Shown in pieces: positions 17,547 to 25,031 of a stretch of 31,722 bases of DNA. Position 1 is the first letter of the stretch. Each line of letters opens with the position of its first letter. The notes beneath the pieces are model-generated. The model saw only the letters and a list, made by a program, of their open reading frames with translations, made no database searches and was not told the origin of the DNA. The translations under genes were made by a program, and so were the position numbers. The stretch is taken from contig JBFFIE010000022.1 of the NCBI GenBank assembly GCA_041556555.1, positions 1 to 31,722 on the forward strand. The letters run 5' to 3'. Source of the stretch: SZUA-592 sp041556555. GTDB lineage: Bacteria; Pseudomonadota; Gammaproteobacteria; Eutrophobiales; Eutrophobiaceae.

Positions 17547-19511
17547 ATGGCAGATAATATGGAAAGCATTTACATCGCGATTGTACTTTCTCCGCTCGTG
17601 GGTTCGATCATTGCCGGTCTGTTTGGCAAGGCCATTGGTCGTAGTGGGGCACACTGGGTCACGATTATTGGTGTTGGTATTTCCAGTATTCTCTCCCTGA
17701 TCGCCTACAAGCACATTGTTTTTGATGACGGAGATATATTTAACGGAGCGGTATACCAGTGGCTGATAAGTGGTGGTATCAGCCTGGAAGTCGGTTTCCT
17801 GGTTGATCGCCTGACAGTCACCATGATGGTAGTGGTGTCCTTTGTTTCCTGGATGATCCATATCTATACCATCGGCTACATGCATGATGACCCGGGTTAT
17901 CAGCGCTTCTTTAGTTATATATCTTTGTTTACGTTCTCCATGCTGATGTTGGTCATGTCCAATAATTTCATGCAGTTATTCTTTGGTTGGGAAGCTGTTG
18001 GCCTCGTGTCCTACCTCCTGATTGGGTTCTGGTACAAGCGTGAATCGGCCATTTTTGCCAATCTGAAAGCGTTTCTGGTCAATCGGGTAGGGGACTTCGG
18101 TTTCATCCTGGGGGTTGCTGCAATCCTGATGGCATTCAATACACTGGATTACTGGGAAGTCTTTAACCGGGCGCCGGCACAGGGCGATGTAACCATTAGC
18201 TTGTTCCAGGGTTACGAGTGGTCCTTGATGACGGTCATTTGCATCAGCCTGTTCATCGGTGCGATGGGCAAATCGGCACAATTTCCCCTGCATGTCTGGC
18301 TTCCGGATTCCATGGAAGGCCCGACACCCATCTCCGCGCTGATTCATGCCGCGACCATGGTCACGGCAGGTATCTTCATGGTGGCACGCATGTCTCCTTT
18401 GTTCGAACTTTCCGAGACGGCGCTTAATTTCATCCTGGTTATCGGCGCGATTACCGCATTTTTCATGGGGCTTCTGGGTCTGGTCCAGAATGACATCAAG
18501 CGGGTCATTGCATATTCCACCCTGTCACAACTGGGTTACATGACGGTAGCATTGGGGGCCTCAGCCTATGCGGCCGCGATATTCCATCTGGTGACCCATG
18601 CCTTCTTCAAGGCCCTGCTGTTCCTGGCTGCCGGTGCTGTGATTATTGTGCTTCATCATGAGCAGGATATTCGCAAGATGGGCGGCCTGTACAAGTACAT
18701 GCCTATTACCTGGCTGACCTGCCTGATAGGCGCACTTGCACTCATTGGTTTCCCCGGGTTTTCCGGGTTCTTTTCCAAGGATGCCATTATCGAGGCCGTG
18801 CATCTATCCACCTTGCCCGCTGCTGATTTTGCCTATTACGCTGTTACGAGCTGTGTCATCATTACGGCTTTGTACACATTCCGTTTGTTCTTCCTGGTAT
18901 TTCATGGCAAGGAACGAATGGATAAGGAGACCTGGAGCCATCTGCATGAGGCACCGGCGGTTGTCTGGGTGCCGTTATCCATGCTCGCGGTGCCTGCCTT
19001 CATAATCGGTTTCTTCCTCGTTGGCCCGATGCTGTTTGGTGATTACTACGCTGACGCAATCTATGTTGCTCCCGCACATGATGTACTGGCGGAAATGGGA
19101 CACGAGTATCACGGAATATTTGGCTTTATCCTGCATGCCTTTAAACAACCTCCGGTATACCTTGCGTTTGTCGGTCTATTCCTGGCCTGGTTGTTCTATA
19201 TCCGATTGCCGGATCTGCCGAAGAAAATTGCTGGATTGTTGCGGCCCTTGTATTTCGTGTTGGTGAAGAAATACGGGATGGACGAATTTAACCAGATTGT
19301 TTTTGCAGGTGGTGTGCGGCGAATCGGTAACTTTCTCTGGGACATCGGTGATGTCAAGTTCATTGACGGACTGTTCGTGAATGGCTCTGCACTCTCCGTG
19401 CAATGGTTCTCGGGTGTGGTTCGAAAGTTACAGTCCGGTTATCTTTATCATTACGCCTTTGCAATGATCTTTGCCTTGTTATTACTAATTATCTTCTTTG
19501 TTCATAATTAA
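17547..19511 (+). CDS. nuoL: NADH-quinone oxidoreductase subunit L
   Basis: This 654-residue subunit (ND5 homologue) is the distal antiporter-like proton channel, with a long C-terminal lateral helix that runs along the membrane arm. Key charged residues are Glu149 in FFGWEAVGL, Lys242 in GAMGKSAQFPLHVWLPDSM, Lys355 in HAFFKALLF and Lys411 in GFFSKDAII. The C-terminal part with KYGMDEFNQIVFAGGVRRIG leads into the last helix. The 63-bp gap before it is the longest in the operon and shows no clear promoter. Confidence 0.98.
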   Translation: MADNMESIYIAIVLSPLVGSIIAGLFGKAIGRSGAHWVTIIGVGISSILSLIAYKHIVFDDGDIFNGAVYQWLISGGISLEVGFLVDRLTVTMMVVVSFVSWMIHIYTIGYMHDDPGYQRFFSYISLFTFSMLMLVMSNNFMQLFFGWEAVGLVSYLLIGFWYKRESAIFANLKAFLVNRVGDFGFILGVAAILMAFNTLDYWEVFNRAPAQGDVTISLFQGYEWSLMTVICISLFIGAMGKSAQFPLHVWLPDSMEGPTPISALIHAATMVTAGIFMVARMSPLFELSETALNFILVIGAITAFFMGLLGLVQNDIKRVIAYSTLSQLGYMTVALGASAYAAAIFHLVTHAFFKALLFLAAGAVIIVLHHEQDIRKMGGLYKYMPITWLTCLIGALALIGFPGFSGFFSKDAIIEAVHLSTLPAADFAYYAVTSCVIITALYTFRLFFLVFHGKERMDKETWSHLHEAPAVVWVPLSMLAVPAFIIGFFLVGPMLFGDYYADAIYVAPAHDVLAEMGHEYHGIFGFILHAFKQPPVYLAFVGLFLAWLFYIRLPDLPKKIAGLLRPLYFVLVKKYGMDEFNQIVFAGGVRRIGNFLWDIGDVKFIDGLFVNGSALSVQWFSGVVRKLQSGYLYHYAFAMIFALLLLIIFFVHN

Positions 19512-19528
19512 TAACAGATAGTTAATTC

Positions 19529-21046
19529 ATGCCGATTGATTTACCGATACTAAGCTTGTTGATCTGGGCACCGATTCTGGGAGGGCTCTGGGTGCTCTAT
19601 GCGGGAGACAAGCAGGCAGAGACGATCAAGTACCTGTCACTGGGGATTGCCCTGATAACTTTTCTGTTATCGATATTTCTTTATATAGATTTTGACAGCA
19701 CCACTCATGAAATGCAGTTCGTTGAGTTTGCCCCATGGATCAGGGCATTCTCGATTAATTACCACCTTGGCGTTGATGGCATCTCGGTCCCACTGATCAT
19801 TCTGACTACCTTCATAAACTTACTAATCATTCTGGCTGGCTGGGAAGTGATTGATTACCGCCTTTCACATTACCTGGCGTCATTTTTGATCCTCGAAGGA
19901 CTGATGAATGGTGTCTTTGCTGCACTTGATGCGATACTTTTTTATGTCTTCTGGGAAGCCATGCTGATCCCGATGTTTCTCATTATCGGGATCTGGGGCG
20001 GTCCGAACCGGATTTATGCCACGATAAAATTCTTTCTCTATACTTTCATGGGGTCGGTTTTCATGTTGGTGGCCTTGTTGTACCTGTACTCTCAGGCCAA
20101 CAGCTTCAATATTCTTGATTTGCATGTATTGCCTCTGGGCGAACTGGCACAAAAGCTTATTTTTGTCGGTTTCCTGCTCGCCTTTGCAGTGAAAATACCG
20201 ATGTGGCCGGTACACACCTGGTTACCGGATGCCCATGTGGAAGCGCCAACCGGAGGTTCCGTCATACTGGCGGCCATCATGTTGAAAATGGGTGGCTATG
20301 GTTTTTTACGTTTCAGCCTGCCCATCGTTCCCGATGCCAGTCTGTTTTTCACGGATTTCATGATAGTGCTTTCCCTGATCGCCATTGTTTATATCGGCTT
20401 TGTCGCCCTGGTGCAGCAGGACATGAAAAAGCTGATTGCCTATTCATCCATTTCCCATATGGGTTTCGCTACCCTGGGATTTTTCGTTGGTTTCAGCATC
20501 TTTGCTGTTACCGGTTCCACCAGCGGCGCAGAAATGGCCATGGGAGGCGCGATAATGCAAATGATCTCGCATGGTTTCATATCCGGAGCCTTGTTCCTGT
20601 GTGTTGGCGTGATGTATGACCGTATCCACAGCAGGCAGATTAAAGACTATGGTGGCGTGGTCAATACCATGCCACATTTCGCCGCTTTCATGATGCTTTT
20701 TGCCATGGCCAATTCCGGTCTGCCCGGCACTTCGGGTTTTGTTGGTGAATTCCTGGTGATACTCAGCAGTTACCAGGCCAGTTTCTGGATTGCTTTCCTG
20801 GCCGCCACTATTTTAGTCCTGGGGGCTGCTTATAATCTCTGGATGTACAAGCGGGTGATATACGGCGATGTTGCCAATGAAAAGGTGGAAAAACTGCAGG
20901 ATATCAACCCCAGGGAAACAGTCATAATGGCCCTGCTGGCCATTGCTGTACTTCTGTTTGGTCTGTGGCCTGCGCCATTGTTTGAAATCATGGATGAGAC
21001 CATCAAACACCTCGTCACACACATCCTGCAATCCAAGGTAATTTAG
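19529..21046 (+). CDS. nuoM: NADH-quinone oxidoreductase subunit M
   Basis: This 505-residue subunit (ND4 homologue) is the middle antiporter-like channel. The proton-path residues are Glu143 in VFWEAMLIP, Lys222 in FAVKIPMWPVHTWLPDAH, Lys253 in IMLKMGG and Glu407 in GFVGEFLV. The terminal Glu in place of Lys is normal for NuoM and separates it from NuoN and the MrpD-like genes downstream. Fourteen helices fit the hydrophobic pattern. It starts 17 bp after nuoL. Confidence 0.98.
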   Translation: MPIDLPILSLLIWAPILGGLWVLYAGDKQAETIKYLSLGIALITFLLSIFLYIDFDSTTHEMQFVEFAPWIRAFSINYHLGVDGISVPLIILTTFINLLIILAGWEVIDYRLSHYLASFLILEGLMNGVFAALDAILFYVFWEAMLIPMFLIIGIWGGPNRIYATIKFFLYTFMGSVFMLVALLYLYSQANSFNILDLHVLPLGELAQKLIFVGFLLAFAVKIPMWPVHTWLPDAHVEAPTGGSVILAAIMLKMGGYGFLRFSLPIVPDASLFFTDFMIVLSLIAIVYIGFVALVQQDMKKLIAYSSISHMGFATLGFFVGFSIFAVTGSTSGAEMAMGGAIMQMISHGFISGALFLCVGVMYDRIHSRQIKDYGGVVNTMPHFAAFMMLFAMANSGLPGTSGFVGEFLVILSSYQASFWIAFLAATILVLGAAYNLWMYKRVIYGDVANEKVEKLQDINPRETVIMALLAIAVLLFGLWPAPLFEIMDETIKHLVTHILQSKVI

Positions 21047-21050
21047 GGCT

Positions 21051-22484
21051 ATGGCGCAAATCTCAAACATGATGCTGTTGTTACCCGAGATAAGTCTCCT
21101 GGGCTTTGCCTGCCTTATCCTGGTGGTTGACACCTTCAGCACGGATCCGGCCCGCAGGATCACCTATGTACTTTCCCAGCTGGCACTGGTGATTACCATC
21201 GGTCTGGTATTTTACCTGCACACGGGGGCCACTGCTTTTGCCTTTGGCGATGTTTTCATCAGTGATCCCATGAGCAGCGCACTCAAGGCCATGATTGCCC
21301 TGTATGGTCTGGTGTTGTTCCTGTATTCATTCGAGTACCTGACCAAGCAGGGGTGGGTCAAGGGCGAGTATTTTGTGCTCGGCTTATTTGCAATCCTTGG
21401 CACGATGGTGCTGGTATCCGCCTACAGCATGATTACGGTATACCTCGGTCTTGAATTATTGTCGCTCTCACTCTACGCCATGGTTGCCATGAACAGGGAC
21501 TCTGCCAGTGCTTCGGAAGCCGCCATGAAATATTTTGTTCTGGGTGCGCTCGCATCGGGCATGTTGTTGTATGGCATATCCATACTTTACGGCATCACCG
21601 GCACCTTCCAGCTCAATGAACTGAACCAGCAAATTCTGCAACACTCCGCGCAAACCGGGCTGTTGGTCTTTGGTATGGTCTTTATCATTGTTGGTATCGC
21701 CTTCAAACTGGGTGCCGTGCCGTTTCATATGTGGGTGCCGGATGTTTATCAGGGTGCGCCTACCGCTGTTACCATGTTCGTGGGTAGTATTCCCAAGATC
21801 GCCGCATTTGCCATGGCGATGCGGTTGCTGGTCAATGGCCTTGAACCGCTGATGACCAACTGGCAGACCATATTGATCATTCTGGCCGTATTGTCGATGG
21901 GCATCGGAAATATCACGGCCATAGCACAATCCAACATCAAGCGTCTGCTGGCTTACTCCACCATTGCCCATATCGGTTTCCTGTTACTGGGGATTATCGC
22001 CGGCAGTCAGCAGGGTTATGCGGCATCCATGTTCTATGTTATTACCTATGCACTGATGAGCATGGGGGCCTTTGGTGTTGTGATCCTGCTGAGTCGAAAA
22101 GACTTTGAATCCGATACGCTTGAAGATCTGAAAGGCCTGTCCGACAGAAATCCCTGGTTTGCCTTCATCATGCTGATACTGATGTTTTCCCTGGCCGGTG
22201 TGCCGCCGTTTGTCGGTTTCTGGGCCAAGTGGTTTGTTCTGAAAGAACTGGTGGCCTCAGGCTTTGTCTGGGTTGCGGCAGCGGCCGTGTTTTTCGCGAT
22301 CATCGGGGCCTATTATTACCTGCGTATTATCAAGCTGATGTACTTTGACAAGGCCGATGAAACCCCGGCACTCGAAGCAACGGCACAGATGCAGGTGGTA
22401 TTGAGCCTGAATGGTATTGCACTCTTGATTATTGGACTGTCGCCGGGTCTGCTCATGGCTTTGTGTCTATCCTCCCTGTTGTAA
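21051..22484 (+). CDS. nuoN: NADH-quinone oxidoreductase subunit N
   Basis: This 477-residue subunit (ND2 homologue) is the proximal antiporter-like channel and the last gene of the operon. Proton-path residues are Glu135 in YLGLELLSL, Lys219 in IAFKLGAVPFHMWVPDVY, Lys249 in SIPKIAAF and Lys393 in GFWAKWFVLK. It starts 4 bp after nuoM. Its 3' end faces the 3' end of psd across 50 bp that contain no strong terminator, only a 5-bp hairpin (22501-22513). Confidence 0.98.
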   Translation: MAQISNMMLLLPEISLLGFACLILVVDTFSTDPARRITYVLSQLALVITIGLVFYLHTGATAFAFGDVFISDPMSSALKAMIALYGLVLFLYSFEYLTKQGWVKGEYFVLGLFAILGTMVLVSAYSMITVYLGLELLSLSLYAMVAMNRDSASASEAAMKYFVLGALASGMLLYGISILYGITGTFQLNELNQQILQHSAQTGLLVFGMVFIIVGIAFKLGAVPFHMWVPDVYQGAPTAVTMFVGSIPKIAAFAMAMRLLVNGLEPLMTNWQTILIILAVLSMGIGNITAIAQSNIKRLLAYSTIAHIGFLLLGIIAGSQQGYAASMFYVITYALMSMGAFGVVILLSRKDFESDTLEDLKGLSDRNPWFAFIMLILMFSLAGVPPFVGFWAKWFVLKELVASGFVWVAAAAVFFAIIGAYYYLRIIKLMYFDKADETPALEATAQMQVVLSLNGIALLIIGLSPGLLMALCLSSLL

Positions 22485-22534
22485 GACTGACTCTCAAATC
22501 ACCAATCGTTGGTCAACCAGGTATCAAGTGGATA

Positions 22535-23410
22535 TCAAGGCCCCTCAACCTTGCCAATGGTCATGCCTACCTTGACACGGTCTCCGGGCTTGAAACGGTG
22601 CAACCATTGCATGTGATCTTTCTCGCATATCACAATCACTGTTGAGCCCATATTGAAACGTCCAATCTCATCGCCTTTGCGATATACCAGTGGATTTCCA
22701 GGCACATCGTAAGTTGTCGTGGTGATGGTCCGTTTGTTTCCCGGTGTAATCTGTCCCGCCCACACGGTTTCCATACTGCTGACAAAAATGGCTCCGACGA
22801 AAACAATAGCCATCTGGCCAATGGTCGTATCAAAGTAACAAATGAGCCGCTCGTTTCTGGCAAAAAGCCGGTCAACGACTTCAGTGGTATGCTGGTTGAC
22901 GGCAAACAGGCGGCCGGGAACATGGATCATCTTTTTTAATGTGCCGTCAAAGGGCATGTGGATCCTGTGATAATCCCTGGGCGCAAGATACAAGGTCGCA
23001 AATTGACCCTCGTCAAAGCCACGGGACGTATCTGCGTTATTGACCAGAAGTTCACTCAGCCGGTAATTTCTGCCCTTTGCCTGGATGAGTTGCTGATCAT
23101 GTATCGTTCCAATCTGGCTCACCGTACCGTCGACAGGGGAAATGATATCAGTTGCAGAACGACTGATTGGCCGTGCCAGCGGGGCCAGTGCCCGGGTAAA
23201 GAAGGCATTAAAATCCGGGTACTGCTCAACCTCGGATTCCGCAGCAATGTCCAAGTTGACCCTGAATACCCGAATGAAGACTTTAATCAAAGCATTCTTG
23301 AACGGCTTCCAGCGCCAACGGCTGATTTTATAGATAAGCCGTGACAGTAAATGCTGTGGTATCACATACTGCGGCAGTACCCGGACGCGGTTCAGAAACG
23401 ATTGTCTCAA
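22535..23410 (-). CDS. psd: Phosphatidylserine decarboxylase proenzyme (TTG start)
   Basis: This 291-residue protein decarboxylates phosphatidylserine to phosphatidylethanolamine at the inner membrane. It self-cleaves to make a pyruvoyl group. The cleavage site reads MGST (254-257) instead of the usual LGST, and the Gly255-Ser256 bond is intact. The catalytic Asp94 (SPVDGTVSQIG) and His151 (DYHRIHMP) are present, as is SSMETVWAGQITP. No in-frame ATG exists near the N-terminus. The start is TTG at 23410, with GGGAAG 7 nt upstream, and it aligns the N-terminus (QYVIPQHLLSRLI) with known Psd proteins. The gene begins 11 bp after the PCuAC stop, so it is probably the third gene of the sco operon. 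Confidence 0.95.
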   Translation of the reverse strand: MRQSFLNRVRVLPQYVIPQHLLSRLIYKISRWRWKPFKNALIKVFIRVFRVNLDIAAESEVEQYPDFNAFFTRALAPLARPISRSATDIISPVDGTVSQIGTIHDQQLIQAKGRNYRLSELLVNNADTSRGFDEGQFATLYLAPRDYHRIHMPFDGTLKKMIHVPGRLFAVNQHTTEVVDRLFARNERLICYFDTTIGQMAIVFVGAIFVSSMETVWAGQITPGNKRTITTTTYDVPGNPLVYRKGDEIGRFNMGSTVIVICEKDHMQWLHRFKPGDRVKVGMTIGKVEGP

Positions 23411-23421
23411 ATGGTTCTTCC

Positions 23422-23883
23422 CTAATGTTTGTGATGATGATGTTGCTGATTGTTACCGGGCTTTCTCACGGTCATGCTGATATCCATTGTTATTTTCCTG
23501 TTAAATTCAAGGTTCACGGAAACATGATCACCAGCTCGCAGAGGCTGATGATTATTCATCAGCATCAGATGATAGCCCCCCGGTGAAAACTCAAAACGGG
23601 CACCAGCCGGAATAGTTATTGACTCCTGTTTTTTCATCGACGCCATACCATCAATGATGTCGGAGAAGTGAAATTCAATACGCTCATAGGCATTACTGCT
23701 CGCAGACAGCAAAACAACATCTTCGTCGGCATGATTTTCTATCACAAGGTATCCGGCATGGACTTTCAGTATTGGCGGGGCCTCGCTAATCCAGGCACTG
23801 GTGACTTCGATGGCCGGATCGGCAAATACCGACGCGGGTGCAAACAGTGACATCAGAATAAAAAAAGAAGCCGCGTAACGCAT
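23422..23883 (-). CDS. PCuAC copper chaperone with His-rich tail
   Basis: This 153-residue periplasmic copper(I) chaperone is thought to deliver copper to the CuA centre of cytochrome oxidase together with SCO proteins. A Sec signal ends at about Ala21 (ASVFA). The copper motif Hx10Mx21HxM is complete, with His72, Met83, His105 and Met107, the last two within PGGYHLMLM. The last six residues contain five His (HHHHKH), an added metal-binding patch. Its ATG directly abuts the SCO stop codon (TAAATG), so the two genes are translated from one message. Confidence 0.95.
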   Translation of the reverse strand: MRYAASFFILMSLFAPASVFADPAIEVTSAWISEAPPILKVHAGYLVIENHADEDVVLLSASSNAYERIEFHFSDIIDGMASMKKQESITIPAGARFEFSPGGYHLMLMNNHQPLRAGDHVSVNLEFNRKITMDISMTVRKPGNNQQHHHHKH

Positions 23884-24534
23884 TTACTGCTTGAGTTTTG
23901 TTACAGCGGATCTGATTGCCTGGAATCGTTTCAGCAAGTCAGTTGGCTGATGTGGTGCCGTGAAAATACCAATCCATTCACGCTCGGGTGATACCAGGAA
24001 TATTGAAGCTGAATGATCGACGAGGTAGTTACCACTGGCATCTTTTTCACCCAGAACATAGGCAATACCAATCATCCTGGTCATCTGGTCAACCTGTGAC
24101 TTGCTCCCGGTCAGGCCGATAAAGTCCTTGTGAAAGTAACGGGTATACTCCGCCATCTTCTCAGGCGTATCACGTCCAGGGTCAACCGAGATAAATATAA
24201 CCTGAACATTGCTGGCATTAGCCTCAGACTCGAGTTTTTCATAGAATTTTTGCAGAACTGCCATGGTAACCGGGCAGATGTCAGGGCAGTGGGTGTAACC
24301 ATAGAACAATAATGACCACTTGCCCTCCATGTCCTCATGGGTAAATCGTGCGCCGTCCTGGTTGACTGCAGAAAATGGCGGGATGACCTTTGGTGCTGGC
24401 CAGAGAAAGCCGTCGATGGCCGGAGCAGTTTCTTCAGACCGGTAATATTTCGAGGTAAGGATACCTACAGACAGTCCCAGAATGACGCAAATTACAACAA
24501 ACAGGGAAGAAAGTAACAGGCGGTTTTTTATCAT
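23884..24534 (-). CDS. SCO1/SenC/PrrC family copper chaperone
   Basis: This 216-residue membrane-anchored thioredoxin-fold protein is used in CuA assembly of cytochrome oxidase. One N-terminal helix (residues 5-27) anchors it, with the soluble domain on the periplasmic side. Copper ligands Cys83 and Cys87 (HCPDICPV) and His174 (VDHSAS) are all present, as is FISVDPGRDTPE. It is the first gene of the leftward operon sco-pcuAC-psd. The stretch before the ATG is unusual: a TATAAT ends 6 nt upstream, leaving no room for a normal ribosome-binding site if that box is used. No oxidase genes are in the window. Confidence 0.95.
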   Translation of the reverse strand: MIKNRLLLSSLFVVICVILGLSVGILTSKYYRSEETAPAIDGFLWPAPKVIPPFSAVNQDGARFTHEDMEGKWSLLFYGYTHCPDICPVTMAVLQKFYEKLESEANASNVQVIFISVDPGRDTPEKMAEYTRYFHKDFIGLTGSKSQVDQMTRMIGIAYVLGEKDASGNYLVDHSASIFLVSPEREWIGIFTAPHQPTDLLKRFQAIRSAVTKLKQ

Positions 24535-24540
24535 CCGGCC

Positions 24541-24569
24541 ATTATACCTGAAGCGGTCTTCGATAGCAG
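24541..24569 (-). promoter_or_regulatory. Candidate promoter for sco, possibly giving a leaderless message
   Basis: On the minus strand a perfect TATAAT (24546-24541) has CTGCTA 17 bp upstream (24569-24564), matching TTGACA at three of six positions. Initiation 5-8 nt after the -10 would fall at or next to the ATG at 24534. The -10 and its flank mirror the plus-strand -10 at 24606. Confidence 0.4.
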
Positions 24570-24581
24570 GCGCACGGAGTA

Positions 24582-24611
24582 TTCAACACAAGGGCCTAAA
24601 ACAGATATAAT
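24582..24611 (+). promoter_or_regulatory. Candidate promoter for the MrpC/D-like module
   Basis: TTCAAC (24582-24587) and a perfect TATAAT (24606-24611) are separated by 18 bp. Predicted initiation is near 24618, leaving a leader of about 55 nt that is almost entirely hairpin-forming. The divergent sco promoter sits just to the left. Confidence 0.5.
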
Positions 24612-24617
24612 GGTCGC

Positions 24618-24655
24618 ACCCCGCAATAATGACGGGGTTTTATATTGAAACCCCG
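24618..24655 (+). promoter_or_regulatory. Leader with two alternative hairpins before the MrpC/D-like module
   Basis: ACCCCG (24618-24623) can pair with CGGGGT (24633-24638), giving a GC-rich stem followed by TTTTAT, as in an intrinsic terminator. The same middle segment, extended to CGGGGTTT (24633-24640), can pair instead with AAACCCCG (24648-24655) in a perfect 8-bp stem with a 7-nt loop. The two hairpins are mutually exclusive, which is the layout of an attenuator. No leader peptide or known riboswitch core is apparent. Confidence 0.4.
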
Positions 24656-24672
24656 GCCAAGCACAAATCCTG

Positions 24673-25029
24673 ATGGAATATCTCACCGGACAATATAACT
24701 ACTGGGTTGTCATCATTCTCATGATGATCGGCTTCTATATTGTTATATCCCATGGCAACCTGGTTAAAAAACTCATCGGTCTGAATATCTTCCAGGTATC
24801 CGTTTTCATTCTTTATATCTCCATGGCCTATGTCAGGGGAGGGACCGCCCCCATCGATGCCGCCGAATATTCACTGTATGCCAGCCCCTTGCCACATGTT
24901 TTGATCCTGACGGCCATCGTTGTCGGCGTTGCAACCACTTCACTCGGTCTGGCACTGGTCGTGCGCATTCACAAGGCCTTTGGAACGATTGAAGAAAGCC
25001 AGTTAAGTCACGTGGAAGAAGACGACTGA
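24673..25029 (+). CDS. MrpC/NuoK-like membrane protein (cation/proton antiporter subunit C family)
   Basis: This 118-residue protein has three hydrophobic helices (about 11-27, 35-54, 74-98) and the MrpC/NuoK layout, including KKLIGLNIFQVSVFILYIS and the GGTAPI loop before LPHVLILTAIVVGVATTSLGLALV. The LTAIVVG segment is typical of subunit C of multisubunit cation/proton antiporters. The two NuoK glutamates are replaced by Asn38 and a small residue, as I recall for MrpC proteins. The tail is acidic (EESQLSHVEEDD). It leads a five-gene operon and ends 2 bp before the next gene. Confidence 0.88.
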   Translation: MEYLTGQYNYWVVIILMMIGFYIVISHGNLVKKLIGLNIFQVSVFILYISMAYVRGGTAPIDAAEYSLYASPLPHVLILTAIVVGVATTSLGLALVVRIHKAFGTIEESQLSHVEEDD

Positions 25030-25031
25030 GT

